Shown one piece after another: positions 34,396 through 48,520 of a DNA stretch of 64,000 bases. Both the position numbers and the translations under genes were made by a program. Under the pieces are notes generated by a model that was not told where the DNA came from, did no database searches, and was given only the letters and a program-made list of their open reading frames with translations. Location of the stretch: assembly GCF_037042905.1 (NCBI RefSeq), contig NC_087251.1, positions 41,040,373 to 41,104,372 of the forward strand. The letters are read 5' to 3'. Within the stretch, counting starts at the first letter, position 1; each line of letters starts with the position of its first letter. This DNA is from Lytechinus pictus. Its lineage: Eukaryota; Echinodermata; Echinoidea; Temnopleuroida; Toxopneustidae.

Positions 34396-37300
34396 TATAC
34401 TAATGAAATCAGTTTGAGCTTTGATACAAATACTGCCATCCACTGACAAAAGGAAGTAAGTCCTTGGAATGAGTTTCTGAGTATATGACGAAAATGTGGG
34501 AATATAGAGAGTTACTTGCTTTTGAAATGTCTATATTTCAGACATTGGAACTAAGTGACTCCAATTCCTTTAGCATCATGTTGAGCATACAGAAAATAAT
34601 CTAACTTGTTAGTGGATGGCAGAATAGAAAAAAAAATGGCAGAAATAAAAAATATTCTTAATTGAGCCTAGAATCTGTGCTTCTAGATGAAACAGATTTG
34701 ACAAGTACATGTATTTTGTCTTCAGGGTTTGTCATGTGATCAATAAAGGGAGACACAATCGAATGAAATTTTTATTGGTAATGTTAATGTAATAACTTTT
34801 CATATTCTAATACATGATATTGGAAACTTGTGTGACTTCTTGGGCTTGTTGAAGAAAGAGTTGCGATCAAACGCAACTCAAAAAATCTTGCGCAACTTGA
34901 TTTTCAGCCAATAAAGCACTCGTATTCGGGAGTTGCGCTTGATATTTGATTTGCGTTTAAATTTTTTACCGCATTTCAAAGCCATGTTACATTGCTGAGG
35001 TAGTATACATAAATAGGCAAAAAAATTAAGATACCTTTTACATAAAAATTGATATAAATAAAGCTGATTAATACAAATTTGGTGTACTATGTAAATATCA
35101 TCTTCTAGTTGCAATATATGTGTGTAGATATCTGTAACTTACGACATATGTAGTATAAAGAGGTTTCATGTGCATCAACCATCTCTTTGTAATTGTGCAG
35201 TGAAAATAATTTGCCTGTGCTAGCTAATATATATGAATCATTTTTGTGTATCTGTATATATCGCAATCATCCGTAAAATTTGGTGTGTTTAATTTATGAA
35301 GGGAAAATCAAGGTAGCTCAAAGCATTTGTGTCACTGGAAAGTAATTCATTTACATATTAAAATCAAATTTCTTTTAACTCAGTTATGTATTCTAATTCA
35401 ATCTCTGATGCACCGATGAGGTCAATGAAAACTTGTTTATTCTGATTTGTGTGCTTATAAGGCAGTTTGTTTGACATCACTTGATGCATGGTTTAATAGC
35501 AAGATAATGCATCATCTAGAAGTATTAAACAGTACATAATATTGTTGGCATATTAAATAGATGCAATGTAGATTCTAGATAGTGTGCTAATTTAAAAAAA
35601 AAACTCTTCCTCATCTCATTTGTCGGTGACAAAATTTGTTGTGAAATTCTATTTTGTATGTATGAGTACTTATCAATTGTTAAATTGCATATATAAATTA
35701 AATTTGTTAAACCAGTGGTCTTATATGTAATGTGTAAATTGATTCATCCTTTATCTACAGCATAAAAAATATATATATTAAAACATAGTTAGCCAGTGAA
35801 ATCTTGTGTATTTGTGCAGAATCTAGATTCGGCACAGAATAATAATCAAATTTCATGTTTGCTAGAAATTTGTCACGAAATAGATGATTTAGTATGACAA
35901 TGTATATTGAATCATGTAGTGCTTTATTATATTGTGGATGTGTAATTGTTACCAGTATTCCACTGGGCCTGGGCTATCTTACCTGGAATGTTTCTCTCCG
36001 ATAAAATGTTTATATACCGGTATTAGCTGATTTTGGTATCAATTCATGAATTTAGCATAAATTTAATATTTAATATCATAATTTTATTTATAACATTTAA
36101 TTCATAATTTTATCAAAAATTAAGATGCCTCTCGAGGAGTATTAAGCCAAATGAATTTAGAAATCTCGTTGGCTGGCAAATGTGCTTAATAGTCTGCTTG
36201 ATGTATGTGCAAAATGATAAAATAGTGTCTTTGATGAGATGTATTAATTGTGCAGTATTTGGCGGCAACAATGTGATGTCACATTGGTTTATGGTAAGAA
36301 TTCAGCTTAGATTTGGCATACTGAATAAATAATGAATGCAATATAATTTAAGTAACATTTCTTAGCCTAGAGAATTAGTAAAAGTTTACTCAATCCTAGT
36401 ATTGATGTGAATAGGGATAGTATACCTGTCTGCTATAGTGATATACCCAGTCAATCTATCATGTAGATTTTCCAATAGACTGATTATTTATCTTAAGTCA
36501 GCATATTTTATATTTACAAAGTTGCCGGTGCCAAGAGGAAACAAAATGGTCCAAATATGAAATCACCTTGAAAAGTTTGTCAAAGCTCTTCCGTCCAATA
36601 ATTTATTGACATGAATTCAAGCTCTGTAAAGCCTTTGTTCTGTCTCTTTGATATATATCAAAGTAAGATTTGTTGCAAGAAAGTTGTGGGGTCACTAAGA
36701 TTTTTTTCCCAACATTTTATGCCTAGACATGTAATAATTATATAAATGAAGCTTTATTGGTCTGGCAATTGCAGATATGTTGTTATTGCTCATATCCACC
36801 TTTATGAAATTAGTTTTTAAAAACGTTTTAAGGACAAACAGTCCTCAATTTCGCTGATGATTATCTACAATGCATACAATATTCCAATTATGCATACAAG
36901 GTATTACTACTAATAACAATTTTGAATAATTCTAATTCTAACCAACAAATGTGCTGGTAAACACAGTGTAAACAAGCAGAAGTTTTGCTTGTCTACATTC
37001 TCTATTTTGTTAGAAAAAAAAAGGGAAAATAAATGATCACTAAATATGGTACTTGATGATAAATTTAATGTATGATGCAATTTTGAATAAGTTTAGTAAT
37101 GAACATGTCACTTTAAATGAGTACATAAAAAAACACTTCCAAGGTTAGAATAATACTGAGTAACTCAACTTCACAATCTACTTATATTATATAATCAAAT
37201 TTAATACATTGCTATGGTATTCATGAACAATATTCGTAAACGTGTGTGTTTTATTTATATAAATCATATGGCTTCAAACAAGTAAAACAATACTTACACT

Positions 37301-37657
37301 TGGTAATGTACATGTATATCGAGTCTGGCTGCATTTTCTTTTGCGTGTGTTTCTGTGGAATTTTGTGATTATTAGGTTTTTAAAGTGAAAGGTTCCTAAA
37401 CATGTATTCCGGGAAGCGTTTCAGGAAAGGACTTGTCGGACAAAACATCCAACAAGTCCAGTTTTAACCAACAGTTACCATAGTAACGGTGGTTCATAAC
37501 CAATCAGAATCAAGGAAAGTTGTCAGATCTGACTTGTTGGACAAAAATGTTAATCAAATGCTCCACAAGGAAGCTCTTTTGAACCCTGCCAAACAAGGAA
37601 TCAGTATGAGGTCGGGCGGTCGGTCCGTTGCAAATCTTGCGCTTCAAACTACTTCCT
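34396..37657. other. AT-rich non-coding stretch
   Basis: Long AT-rich sequence with many stops in all frames. I see no exon, RNA gene or complete mobile element. A diverged inverted repeat around GGACTTGTCGGACAAAA (37430-37560) may be a MITE remnant. Confidence 0.5.
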
Positions 37658-37866
37658 TTCTGTTTTTAATTAATTAACGTCATGTATACGTGTAATTGAT
37701 TTTACAAAAAAAAAAAAAAAAAAAAAAAAATACAATAATTTCTTCTTGCCCACTACGTTTCTCTTTCTTTCTCCTTCTTTTTCTCCTCCCCCCCTTTTTT
37801 TTTTTTTTTTTGCCAGCCGATTGGGGGGGGGGGCACGTGCCCCCCCCCCCCGTAGTTACGCCACTG
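37658..37866. mobile_element. DIRS fragment joined to a hAT terminus
   Basis: Bases 37658-37702 match 1299-1343 of DIRS-like copy 1 exactly (contains TAACGTCATGTATACG). A poly-A run follows. The part from about 37735 to 37866 is the inverted relative of the hAT left end at 40155-40270 and ends GTAGTTACGCCACTG. Confidence 0.6.
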
Positions 37867-40146
37867 TCCTTCACGATTAAACAAGTGTGTTTAACATTAA
37901 GGCCTATGCAGTTTTCAGATCAACAAAATTGACCTTGCGTTTCGCGCTGGAATTTATATGTTTAGGGATATAATATATTTAGGGATATAATATATTTATG
38001 GTGTTCATGAAATCAAACGATGCTGGTCAAAATATAGGCCTATTTATTCAATCAGCTAGTGCTTCCCGATCGCATTACTTTTCTAGTTAGCAGAAGTGTT
38101 TTTGTATTGGGGGGTAGGTTGAAACTGGATAGTAAGCGCTTATAATTTTATGTTTTCAAAAAAGACTCAGTTAACAGAAAATTTTAAGCCTAAATGTTTT
38201 TCCTCTCTTCTTCTTTTATTCATTTTTCTTCAATTTATTAAGTTTCTTTTTTTTTTCTTACTCGGTCGTCTCCTTTCTTCACCTTCAACTTTCTCTTCTC
38301 CCCTTTTTGCCGCCATATGAGAGAGAGAGGGGGGGGGGGTTCACTTCTGGATTCTTCTGTAGAACAGTCAGGACATGAAATAAAACGGAATAAAATGGTG
38401 CGCTAGTTGCAGAGTTTCACTCCCACAATAATTGCAACTCTGTTAAAGAATATTATTGGGTTTTTGTCTAGTTTTGGTAAATATAAAAATATTAATTTAT
38501 CATATTTTTAACCCATAGTCATCAAAACAGATAAGACAAAGTGTAATATCATGAACGCATTATGCATACGTGTGGAAGAATTTCAGGAGAAGGGAGTCGA
38601 GTGTGAAATAATGATATTCACTTGGTATGGCTAATATGAAATTGAAAATAAACATTGGTTGAACTTAATTTGGTAGTCTTTGCATGGAATTTTATTGAAA
38701 CGACATTGACATAGCCATTCACTATAAAATCAGTTTAATAAAACGACGAGTGACTAACCCATAATAGGCCCATGGTAACGCACTGGGACGAAACTAGCGA
38801 ACAATGGCGGGAAATTTGAATAGCTGATGGGCTCGTGAGGGTGAATGTATTCCGCCGACAGGAATGCAAGTGGTACCGCCTTTGGTAACAACAATGGCGG
38901 TTTAAATGTCCGACCAAGGCGCCACACGACAACATAATTTAAACTGTGGATATGTGTTCTCAAACTTGATACAAGACAGGTTTTCTTCTCCCGAAATTAC
39001 TGCCGATGAGAGGAAAGACGGAATGTTCACTTTGGTGAAAACCAGGTTAGTGAAATACGGTAATTTCCTGACAATTCTAACATTTTTTTCAGAACAAAAA
39101 TCATTCAATTTCCTCACTTTAACCTACTAGTTGTTCGGCGACTCCACATTCCAACAAAGTTGGCGGAGAACAGCAAGTCTGCATACATGCTGACTCAACA
39201 ACAGGCAAGAGTAAAAACTTTTGGAAGGTCTTGAAAATGGCTTTAAAAATGTGTTTGCAAATGGCCCTTTGCCAACACCAAAGTACCTTTATACCTTTAT
39301 ACCGCATCTACTGGAAAAATACAGTTGTACCGATAAAATCGAAACATAAGGGCAGCCATAAGGGTATGAAATTTTGTGTTTGTCAAGATAAATGAAATGA
39401 GTGTGTCTTTACTATATGCAGTCTTTGGGAAAATCTTACAAGAATAACTTTTCACCAAAATATTTTGTTGCACATACAATCTCGTCAAAAGACAAAGGGA
39501 AATGACGGCCTCTGTCAGAAGATATTTCTCCTGATAGAAAGATGACAATAAAGTATACAGATGATAATTTTTCCAGTGAAAGTGTGTTTCTTATTATAAA
39601 TGAAATCGTGCATTCATTATTAGAGGAACATTGCTGATCAGGAGTCTGTAGTCCCAAGTTGTTTTACTGTAACTTTACCATTATTGTAACTATGGGAAAC
39701 CGTGATTTTTATTGGTCCATTTACCACCATGAAGAATTCACTGGCGTAAATCCCGGGGGGATATATCCCCCCACTTTTCGAGGAGGGGGGATGGCCTGTA
39801 CAAACATCCCCCCCCCCCACTTTTTACGAAAGAAATGAAAAAAAAATCACAAGAGATAATTGTTTTATTGGTGAAAATTCTTCCTAAAATACCGCTTAAC
39901 AAATGAAACAATATTATTGAATCATAAAATGCAAATAAAGAACCAGTTCACCATTTCCAAACGAAATACGTATGTCCTTATTATAACATTAAAGAGAAAC
40001 CCCCGTTTCTTCCAATTCATCAATGTTGGGGTCTTTGGGAAGGGAATAAGATGGAATGTTAAAAAAATTTGAATGTAATCTCTAATAAAACCATTAAACC
40101 ATCGTGGGGTAAAAAAGATAATAATATTGGAGGGGTATTTGCCATA
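37867..40146. other. Non-coding stretch with low-complexity tracts
   Basis: No supported gene. It holds T/C-rich and GA-rich tracts (38190-38340) and a terminus-like CACTGGCGTAAATCC at 39742. Its possible inverted partner is near 41222-41236 (GGATTTACGCCGATG), which would make an outer element around the hAT at 40155. Confidence 0.4.
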
Positions 40147-40154
40147 TGGACATA

Positions 40155-41132
40155 CAGTGGCGTAATTACGGGGGCATGGGGGGCACATCCCCCCCCCCCC
40201 ATCGGCTGACCAAAAAAAAAACGGGGAAAGGGGGTAAAGGAGAAAAGAGGGAGAAAGGAAGAGAAACGTAGTGGGAAAGAAGAAAATATTATTCATTACA
40301 ATGTTATATTATAATTATGTTATGTTACATTACATAAGAAACATTTTTATCATAACTTTATGAAACATAATTTGCCCAGGGCCTACGTCTTCATTGTTCC
40401 TGGTGCTCGCATTGTCTGCTTAACGAGATATATAATCATGTTGTACTAAAACATCCCGTTTTCAATTCAATATAAACCAAATATATTTCCTAGCACTTGA
40501 GTTATCATTGTTTTATGTAGTGACATAGGCCTATGCTTTTTTTTATCATGACTCAAAGAGTGATTGCCCCATGTTAAGGTCTTCGTATATATGAAAAATT
40601 TCCTGTCCGTGATTACGTTCGCATTAGTGGATTGGTAAGATATGTCTGCTCTTCATGAATTCCTAAAATCAGTCCTTAAAATGTCCCTTCTTCTGATCTG
40701 AATATCAAAAATTTTCAGCTCGCGCTTCGCGCTCGCATCATTTGGTTAATGAAATACGTATGGTGTTAGTTAATTCCTACCAAGAAACCTTAGAATGCTC
40801 CACTTCAGGTCTGAATTATCTACATTTTCAGCTCGCGCTTCGCGCTCGCATTGTTTAGCGAGACAGGTACCTATCATGATTACACAAATTTGATTATAAT
40901 GTCCCTTTTTAGGTGTGAATATAAAAAAATTCAGCTCGCGCTTCGCGCTCGCATTATTTGATCAGTGAGATACATATCCGTTTAATGACATTGTCCTTAA
41001 AATGTCTCTATTAGGTCAGTATAACTGGCATCTGAGCGCTCTTCGCGCACTCACTCAGTGATTCAAATATTTTGCTGGTGCCCCCCCCCCCCCCCAATGC
41101 CGTGACCCACGGTACGCCACTGTACGCCACTG
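40155..41132. mobile_element. Non-autonomous hAT element, 8 bp duplication
   Basis: The ends are CAGTGGCGTAA and TACGCCACTG. TGGACATA flanks both sides (40147-40154 and 41133-41140). Inside, CAGCTCGCGCTTCGCGCTCG occurs three times (about 40719, 40831 and 40931). A G/C homopolymer lies at each end. No transposase is present. Confidence 0.9.
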
Positions 41133-41240
41133 TGGACATATCAATGACAATTCATTGCATATCTAAAAACGTGATTGCAAAAAAAAATGACAAAATATTT
41201 CAGTCATCCCCCCCCCCCACCCATCAACACGGATTTACGC

Positions 41241-42182
41241 CGATGAGATACATGTAGTTGCTCTCTTTAAAGTTATTAAAGGCTTGGTCGAGTAAGTTCA
41301 CGTTGAGCTAATTGTGATTTAAATTATGAATGTAATAGTTATTTAGAGGCGTCGATCCTGATGGGGGAGGGATGGGGAGATTTTGAATTCTCCAATAATT
41401 TTGACAACTTAGAAATGGTTATTAAATGCAATGCAAATATACGTTTAAAAAGCATTGGAAAGCACTATACAAGCACTGTATATACCTGACATGAAAATAC
41501 TCTCAAACATATAAACTGATCATTTGTGAAAATTCTGTTTTATCGCGCCTAAAATTGGGGACTTTTGGGGGCTTTTGCCCCTCCCAGTCCGAAAAATGGA
41601 TCGACACCCCTAACCATATAATTGAGTCTATTTAACCTACAAAAGTAACATTTTCATGGTGCTATCGACTAGAAAGGATCATTTCATCCATTGTCGACGT
41701 AAGTATGGCATGAATAAATTATCATGAAATATATAATCGACTACAAACGTAATGAAGTCAAAATTGTAAATGTGTTTTCATGTAGAAGATGAATTTGTGT
41801 GAAATTATTTTTTTGCTCCCAATATTATACCAATTAATCTCTGTGTACTTTAGTCAAACCTATACAAAAATATAGTAGCGGACGTAATGAGCCCCTAACC
41901 CCCACCCCAAAAAAATTGAGGGGGCCATTTGGCAAAATTTCTGAAATGCGGCTAGTGAGCCAAAATTTCGAAATCTGATTTTATAGGTTTGGACATATTA
42001 TTAAAAAAATAATATCATATTCCATCCTTTTTTTCATGTCCTCTTCTTTATTTTTTTCCCTTTTTTTTCTTTGTCATGATTTTTTTTTGGGGGGGTCTAT
42101 AGCCCCTGTGACAAAACACGCTAGAAACAAATATTATGTAGCTCAAAGTTCAATGCGATTTGTTCTCTACCTCTGCAATTTT
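41241..42182. other. Non-coding stretch
   Basis: AT-rich sequence with G/C homopolymer runs. I see no gene or complete element. Confidence 0.4.
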
Positions 42183-42432
42183 AAACCCCCGCCATTTCCA
42201 CCTTTAGTTGCCAATTTTACCCCGTCATTAAAAAAAGAAACCTTTTTCATTTTTACCTCGATTGCCATTTTCACCCCTATATTTTAACCTCTGCCATTTT
42301 TCCTCTGCCCGTTTTACCCCTGCCACTATATACCTCTGCCATTTTGCATCTGCTCTTTTTACGCCTGTCCTTTTCACCTCTGCCACTTTTACCTCTGTTA
42401 TTTATAACCTCTGCCATTTTTACCTGGCACCT
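42183..42432 (+). repeat. Degenerate ~17 bp minisatellite (CCTCTGCCATTTTTA)
   Basis: About a dozen variants of CCTCTGCCATTTTTAC follow each other with spacing of roughly 16-20 bases. Units are diverged, which suggests an old array. Confidence 0.75.
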
Positions 42433-44956
42433 ATAATTTCACAAGTACATTAGAAAATGAAATTCCCTGCAGCATCATTGAAATAATGCTTCCATTTCTT
42501 TTTTTTTTTATATAAGTATTTTGACTCGTATAACCCTATATGCTTTAATCGACATTTAGAAATTCATCATTATGATGCCTCAGAACTGACAATCTGAATT
42601 ACTGGATTTTTATTGATTTTATTCTTCCCCCTAAATATACCAGCAACTAACTGTATTTTGCCCATCATTGTTAAATCTCTTTGCTTCCACAAAATTATTT
42701 ATTGAAGTTTTACTTAACATTTCACTGTAGTTTGAATTTTATTTTACTTCGATGTCTTATAGAAGATACTACACCTAATACTTTAACCAAAATCTACAAG
42801 GCATATTCCGCCTTTTTTTGTAATCAATTTCTTTCTTCGTTATACGTACGTGAAATAAATTTTGTCTTCCTCCCTGAATATGTAAAATTCAATCCGCACC
42901 GTTGTCGTAACCTATTATGATTCATTGAATAGCTTCACCATTGTCATTTAAATCTTCAAAAATTGAAATATTTGATCAATCATATTATGAGTCATCAACA
43001 CTCTCAGTTGCATATAATCATGTTGTGCATATAACTATTTTGAGAAAAATGAGAGTAATTTTAAAATGTGATTATTATTTTACGTCTGCAGTGATGACAT
43101 CATCAGCGAGCGTATTTGTTTGATTTTCTCTTTTTATTCAGATCAACTGTTTGCTGGGGTGGACTTTTCCTTTGACAATAGCTCCAGATCTCATTCCTGA
43201 AGTGATATCTGCCACTTGTTATTGAGCTCAAGGGACAGTGACATGTAGATTTGCCCGAGCCAAGTAATCCTTGGCAGTAACAAAAGCTGCAATGTCAGGC
43301 AACTGAAGCATCGGCCAAGACGTAAACTCCTTCGATCCTGAGCTACAATAGGAAGTGGAACCGCCAATCATGCATACAGTCTGGTCAGCGAAGAACTTGA
43401 AAAGTTTTCATCAGGGGGTGATGGCGGCGTCAAGTGAATAGGAGAATATTGCTTGGAAGGCATCTGCATGTGGTATAATCTTACGGTGAGGTGAGGTCTG
43501 ACGTCATCGTTGACTGGCCAATCAGATTTCCCACATGAGAAGACCCGGTTTTATGATCAGACAGTATTGGCTCTTGATCAAACAAACGAGGTATACCACT
43601 ATCCGAATATTGTAGCATAATGGGGAGCGGAACCCAACATTTACTAAACCGAAATTCTGACAGTTGCATCTGCATCTGTCCAAAAGGAGTGCCTTTTTTA
43701 TTTTAAAAACGAATTTTGAAGAAAAATAGTTTGCTGTCAAGGTGATTTTGTATATGTTGTATTAATAACTTTAGGGTATATTCTGATGAGAGCGTATAAA
43801 CTCTTTATTGGAAAATATATTACTCTTCTTTTTTTTTACAGATTGTCCCCATGTATGTTGGTGTTGGTAGTTTTTCTGAGTTACAAACATCAGTTCGTTG
43901 TATAAGTTTTAGTATAAACAAAACGACAAAAATAAACGAAAAGTTTTTAAAAATCAGAAAAATTAAGAAAATGTAATTGTTTGCTATAGAATGTTCGATT
44001 TTGTCCATCTCGATTTTAATCGAAAATAGAATAGTAATATGATCATCTCTATCGTAGCATCAATTTGAGTGTGTTTAGAAAAGAAATTCTGTGATACGGA
44101 TTACTTATGCAGCAGACAATGTCAGAAGTTTAGTTTGGTAAATATTTTGAGGTTGCTTCCAATATAATGTTCCAATATTCATATACTGGTATCTCATTCG
44201 TTTGACCAAAAGTCTTCCTTAGCTCCCTGACTATTACCAAGAGGAGTAGGATGTGGACGGTGGACTTTGATCGACAAATCTACCATACTGATACCATGGT
44301 TTGAAAGTTCACCCGATGCAGTCTCATCGTGATTAGGAGTAATGAAGGATCTAGTTGGTCTTCCGCCGGCCCGCTCGAGACCGACGACCTTTACGCTACA
44401 TCACAGGAAAGTTCACGAGGACGTTAAAGGTCAAGTTAACCCCAACCCCCCAAAATGAATGAAAAGAGGATTATCAAACTAGCATAATGATGAAACTTAA
44501 TAAGGAAAGTCACGACTTTTTAAAATTTTGCTTAATTTCATAAAACAGTATGCACAGCATGGTCAGTATAGTAGGCAAATGAGGGAAATGATGACATCGC
44601 ATATTCACCATTTTGTATTTTATTTGATGAAATATGAAATATCTGAATTTCTCTTCTTTATAATATGATACAATGCCTGATTCCTCTTTGAAAATGAGGG
44701 ATTATCTTTGTTGCAACCTTTAACTTTAGATTGATTACTCCCTTGTCAAATCTGCAAAATTTGAAATATATCTTTTATTATAAAAAGTAAAAAATAGTGA
44801 GCAAGTGACATCACCGACTATTTTATATTGTGCATAACTGTTCATTGAAAAATAAGCGAAAATTTAAAATGCTATTACTATCTTAATTTACATCCGAGTT
44901 CAATGAAAATTTTAGCATTATGCTCGTTTGATTTTTTTTCCTAATTGTTATTCATT

Positions 44957-44990
<34 letters not shown>

Positions 44991-46464
44991 GGGGGGGGGG
45001 GGGCTGTGCAGTAACGTAAATTTACATGCAGCCGCATATTCCCCCCCGAAAAAGGCCGTCATTCAAATGGGCGTTCATCTCAAGATAAACTGAAAGGAAC
45101 GGCCCCCCCCCCAAAAAAAAAAAAAAAACAATACTAATAAAATAAACAAATAACACCAACAACAAAGAAAAAACTGGGGGTCATGAAGGCATTTTGGGGT
45201 AATTCCCCCTTTTTTGTGGCAGTTTTACCTTCCGACTCCACTGGGTCTACGCCTGGCATGTAGTCCATATAGTTGAAGGTGAATGCATCAAATCTAGTCT
45301 TTAGAAAGAATGACGCCCTGTGAATCAGTTAGCTTGTGTGAAAACAGAAAATCAAAGAAAGGAATCAACGACAGTCTGAGAAAATATGAACAAAATGGGC
45401 TAAAACAGATGTTTTAGGGTATATTTTCAGTGTGCGAAGGGGAGATTTGTACTATGACGTCACAAACCTTGGTTGCGTTGCCACTAACTGGAGGATTTCC
45501 ATAAAAGAAGTGATTTCAACATTCAAATACGCATAGATTTCGTATTGTTTTGCCGATATTGTTCTCGAACTTTGATTGATCTTATTCTTTGATGTTTCTG
45601 TTTTCATGCGAGCTTTATACAAGTTTCATTTTCCTTTAAAGGGCAATGTTTTGTACATCTCGGTCGCTTTGCTTTGATCCTTTGGTTCCTCTAAAAAATC
45701 GCATAATTTTGCATCCCTGTTAGTTTAAACTGCGTTTTTATAGGCATAATCCTAGTTTACAGCATTCCTAAAAGTTAAACATTGAGTTCTAAAACAAGTT
45801 ACGGCAATTATTTGAGCAGGCGCCGGAAACGTAAGAAAACGGGTTTGACGATTAAAATTTGAAGTATCCCCTGATAAGCTACAAGTTGACCCCCCCCCCA
45901 AAAAAAAAAAACTTACAAAAAAACTATGCATAGAATTCGAGAAGTAAAACTATTTCATTTATCGATTGCTGGTATCTCCAACAAATTATGATAGGCCTAT
46001 TTTCTGATGTGCACTTTGCTATTCGAACGAATATAAGTTCCTGTGCAAGTGATATTTGGGCTAAATTCTTTTAATTCGTTGTTGTTGTTTTTTTTTGCTT
46101 TTTGCCTGGGGACCGTTTCATTAAGCCGTTTTTAAGTTACAAATGACTGGTGATCCTTTCTTGTGCTCATTGACATTTGGCTATCTAGCTGACTTTGCCA
46201 CAGAAAACATGTTCCAGTCTTTCATAAAATCGTGCGTAACTTACAAACAGCTTTATGAAACGACACCCAGGACGATTGATTAGTAAATGATCGTGTTACA
46301 CCTTCTTTTGGCTACTTGTATTTATTCTCGTACCGATTTTATAAAAAAATGTCACTTTCTCTTTTATCTATCCCCATCTATACTTTCATATTTTTTGTAG
46401 TTTCATCTCTAAACTATGTAATATTTGGTTGTTGATTTTTCATCACTAAACTTTGTCATTTCTC
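42433..46464. other. Non-coding stretch with MITE fragments
   Basis: No supported gene. A fragment of a dispersed family with AAGGTCAAGT...CCCC ends lies at about 44424-44940. Related pieces lie at 43010-43175 (ends GGGGTGGACTTTTCC) and 56160-56340 (ends GGGGTGGACTTGACC). A long poly-T followed by poly-G run lies at 44960-45003. Confidence 0.5.
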
Positions 46465-46468
46465 ATCA

Positions 46469-46655
46469 GGGCAATTCCATAAAATATGTGCGTCCGACCC
46501 CCTATATGTGGGACCTTCATGAAATTTTCTTGTTCTTTTGACAGTCTGTAATATTCTCAAAGGACCATGACTTAGTCAGTTTATGAAGTGATGTAAGACT
46601 TGACAAAAATGGGGATCGGGCGTACAAAAAGGTTGATCATTTTATGGAATTGCCC
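46469..46655. mobile_element. MITE, GGGCAATTCCA family, ATCA duplication
   Basis: The ends are GGGCAATTCCATAAAAT and ATTTTATGGAATTGCCC. ATCA flanks it (46465-46468 and 46656-46659). Non-coding. Confidence 0.88.
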
Positions 46656-46659
46656 ATCA

Positions 46660-48305
46660 TATGTTCATTTTATACTTCTATATAGCTCATCATTTTCATT
46701 TAAATAGTATTCCTAACCCTCTGTCTCTCTACTTCCTCCTCTGTACTTGTCGCTGTTAATTTGTATTTATCAATTTAACCATTTCCTTCTCGGTAAATCT
46801 TTCCAACCCCTCTCGACCCATTACACTGCCCTCGCATTTCTGTACGTAAGATATCTTTCCTCTCAACTCCCTTGAATAATTACCAATCATTAATTTTCTA
46901 TCGATCATTAACAATTCAAATTTTATTGTACTGCCTCCTCAAAATTGAAAAAAAAAACTCAATTTTTCACCCTCTTCACATTCAGGTTCATATATTGCAT
47001 ATCTCATCCCTTTTCTCATTCTTGACAGATTTTGCATTTAAACTTCTGTTCATTTCACCTCCTCTCACTTAAATTCATTTTCAGCTATTCTTACCCTTTC
47101 GATCTTGGTCTATAATTCGATCACATCTAACTTAACCCACGGCTCTTTCATTAGCCCTTGTCAACTGATCTCATCACAATCCTATTCACCTTTTCTCTCC
47201 CTTCCTCCCTAACTCCTTTTTCTCCCCCCCCCCCCTCTCACCCACTTTTCCTCTCTTTCTTTCTTCCTTTGTTTCTCTTCTGTCTACCCATTTTTAACAC
47301 ACCTCTTTGAAAATGAGAGTGAACTTCATGAAATTTATGTTCACATTGATAAACCTGATCTAATGATCACTTCAGCAACAGAACTGAACAAACTTCGGAT
47401 TATCTTCAGACCCAAAACCTAATGATAAAAGTAAGAAACATTTCAAAACTTTGAAGAAAACTACCTTTTAGCACTGTCAATTTGAAATATTTATTCTTGC
47501 CTTAATTCCATACATATTTCTTAGGTATAGTGTCTTTCAGTGGATTGATTATTATTATATAATACAAATCGATTGTGTGACAAAATATACAGCACATTGT
47601 CGGAAAATACTGTTTTAAATAAATCTTATCATATTAAAAATATTTTCAAGAAAATTAAGTTCATTTTCATGAAGTTCACCTTTGTAAAAGAGAATAAGAC
47701 GATCCCATTTTTTTTCTCAAATTTTGATTATACCTGAAATGTTGCAATGTGCATTGTTATTAAGGCATTAACCAATGACTTAATATTTTACTCTACATGA
47801 TTTTTCTTTTGAATTATGGAAAAAAAATGTGGTTGACCAAGCTTACTTTCATTTGTGTAACAGATTAATACAGTATTTACTGTAATTATAAAGTATCATT
47901 TTTTGAAAGGAGGAAAAGTTTGCCAATATCAATCCATTTTGCAACATTTTAGAATCTGGATGGGAGGAGTGTGTGTGTGTGTAAGGGGAGGGGGGTTGGC
48001 TAATTGAAGGTTATTTGGCTTGTACAGTGTGGATAAGGATAATCCAAATCATGAGGGTCAATGGAAAAAAAGAAAGGAAATCCTTTGGTTTATATTGATA
48101 GTGATTAAATAGGCCTTTTAGTGATCATCAATGTTCGTCTGAAGACAAATAAGGATGAAAATTGCACCAGGAAAATATAGGCCTACTTAGGAATTTCCTT
48201 TGAAAAAATGGAAATCTACATTTAACAATTTAAATATACATTAGCCTGCTAACTTTGGTTTACCTTCTGCACATTGTACAGTAACCATGACAACCTCAAA
48301 GCACA
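46660..48305. other. Non-coding stretch
   Basis: AT- and C/T-rich sequence. No gene, RNA or element could be supported. Confidence 0.4.
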
Positions 48306-48512
48306 GGCTGGTATTCTGAAAATTGTGTTATCTTTTGAATTACATTTTCTGTGTTTACCAAAATAAATTTAAAAGTGGTATTTATGGTTACTTCATAACA
48401 AATGAACAATTCAAAGCAAAAAAAATAAATAGAAAAAAATTACTATGTGAGCCAATGACATACTTGCTAGCAAAAGGGTTGATAAGATAACACAATTTTC
48501 AGAATACCGGCC
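48306..48512. mobile_element. MITE with GGTATTCTGAAAATTG ends
   Basis: About 28 bp inverted ends (GGTATTCTGAAAATTGTGTT, mirrored at 48480-48510). Non-coding. The duplication is not clear. Confidence 0.75.
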
Positions 48513-48520
48513 TTAGGCCC

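Noticed and set aside
44960..45003. Poly-T/poly-G run as a telomere or origin signal
   Set aside because: Homopolymer runs are frequent here, often at MITE ends. No repeat unit of telomeric type is present.
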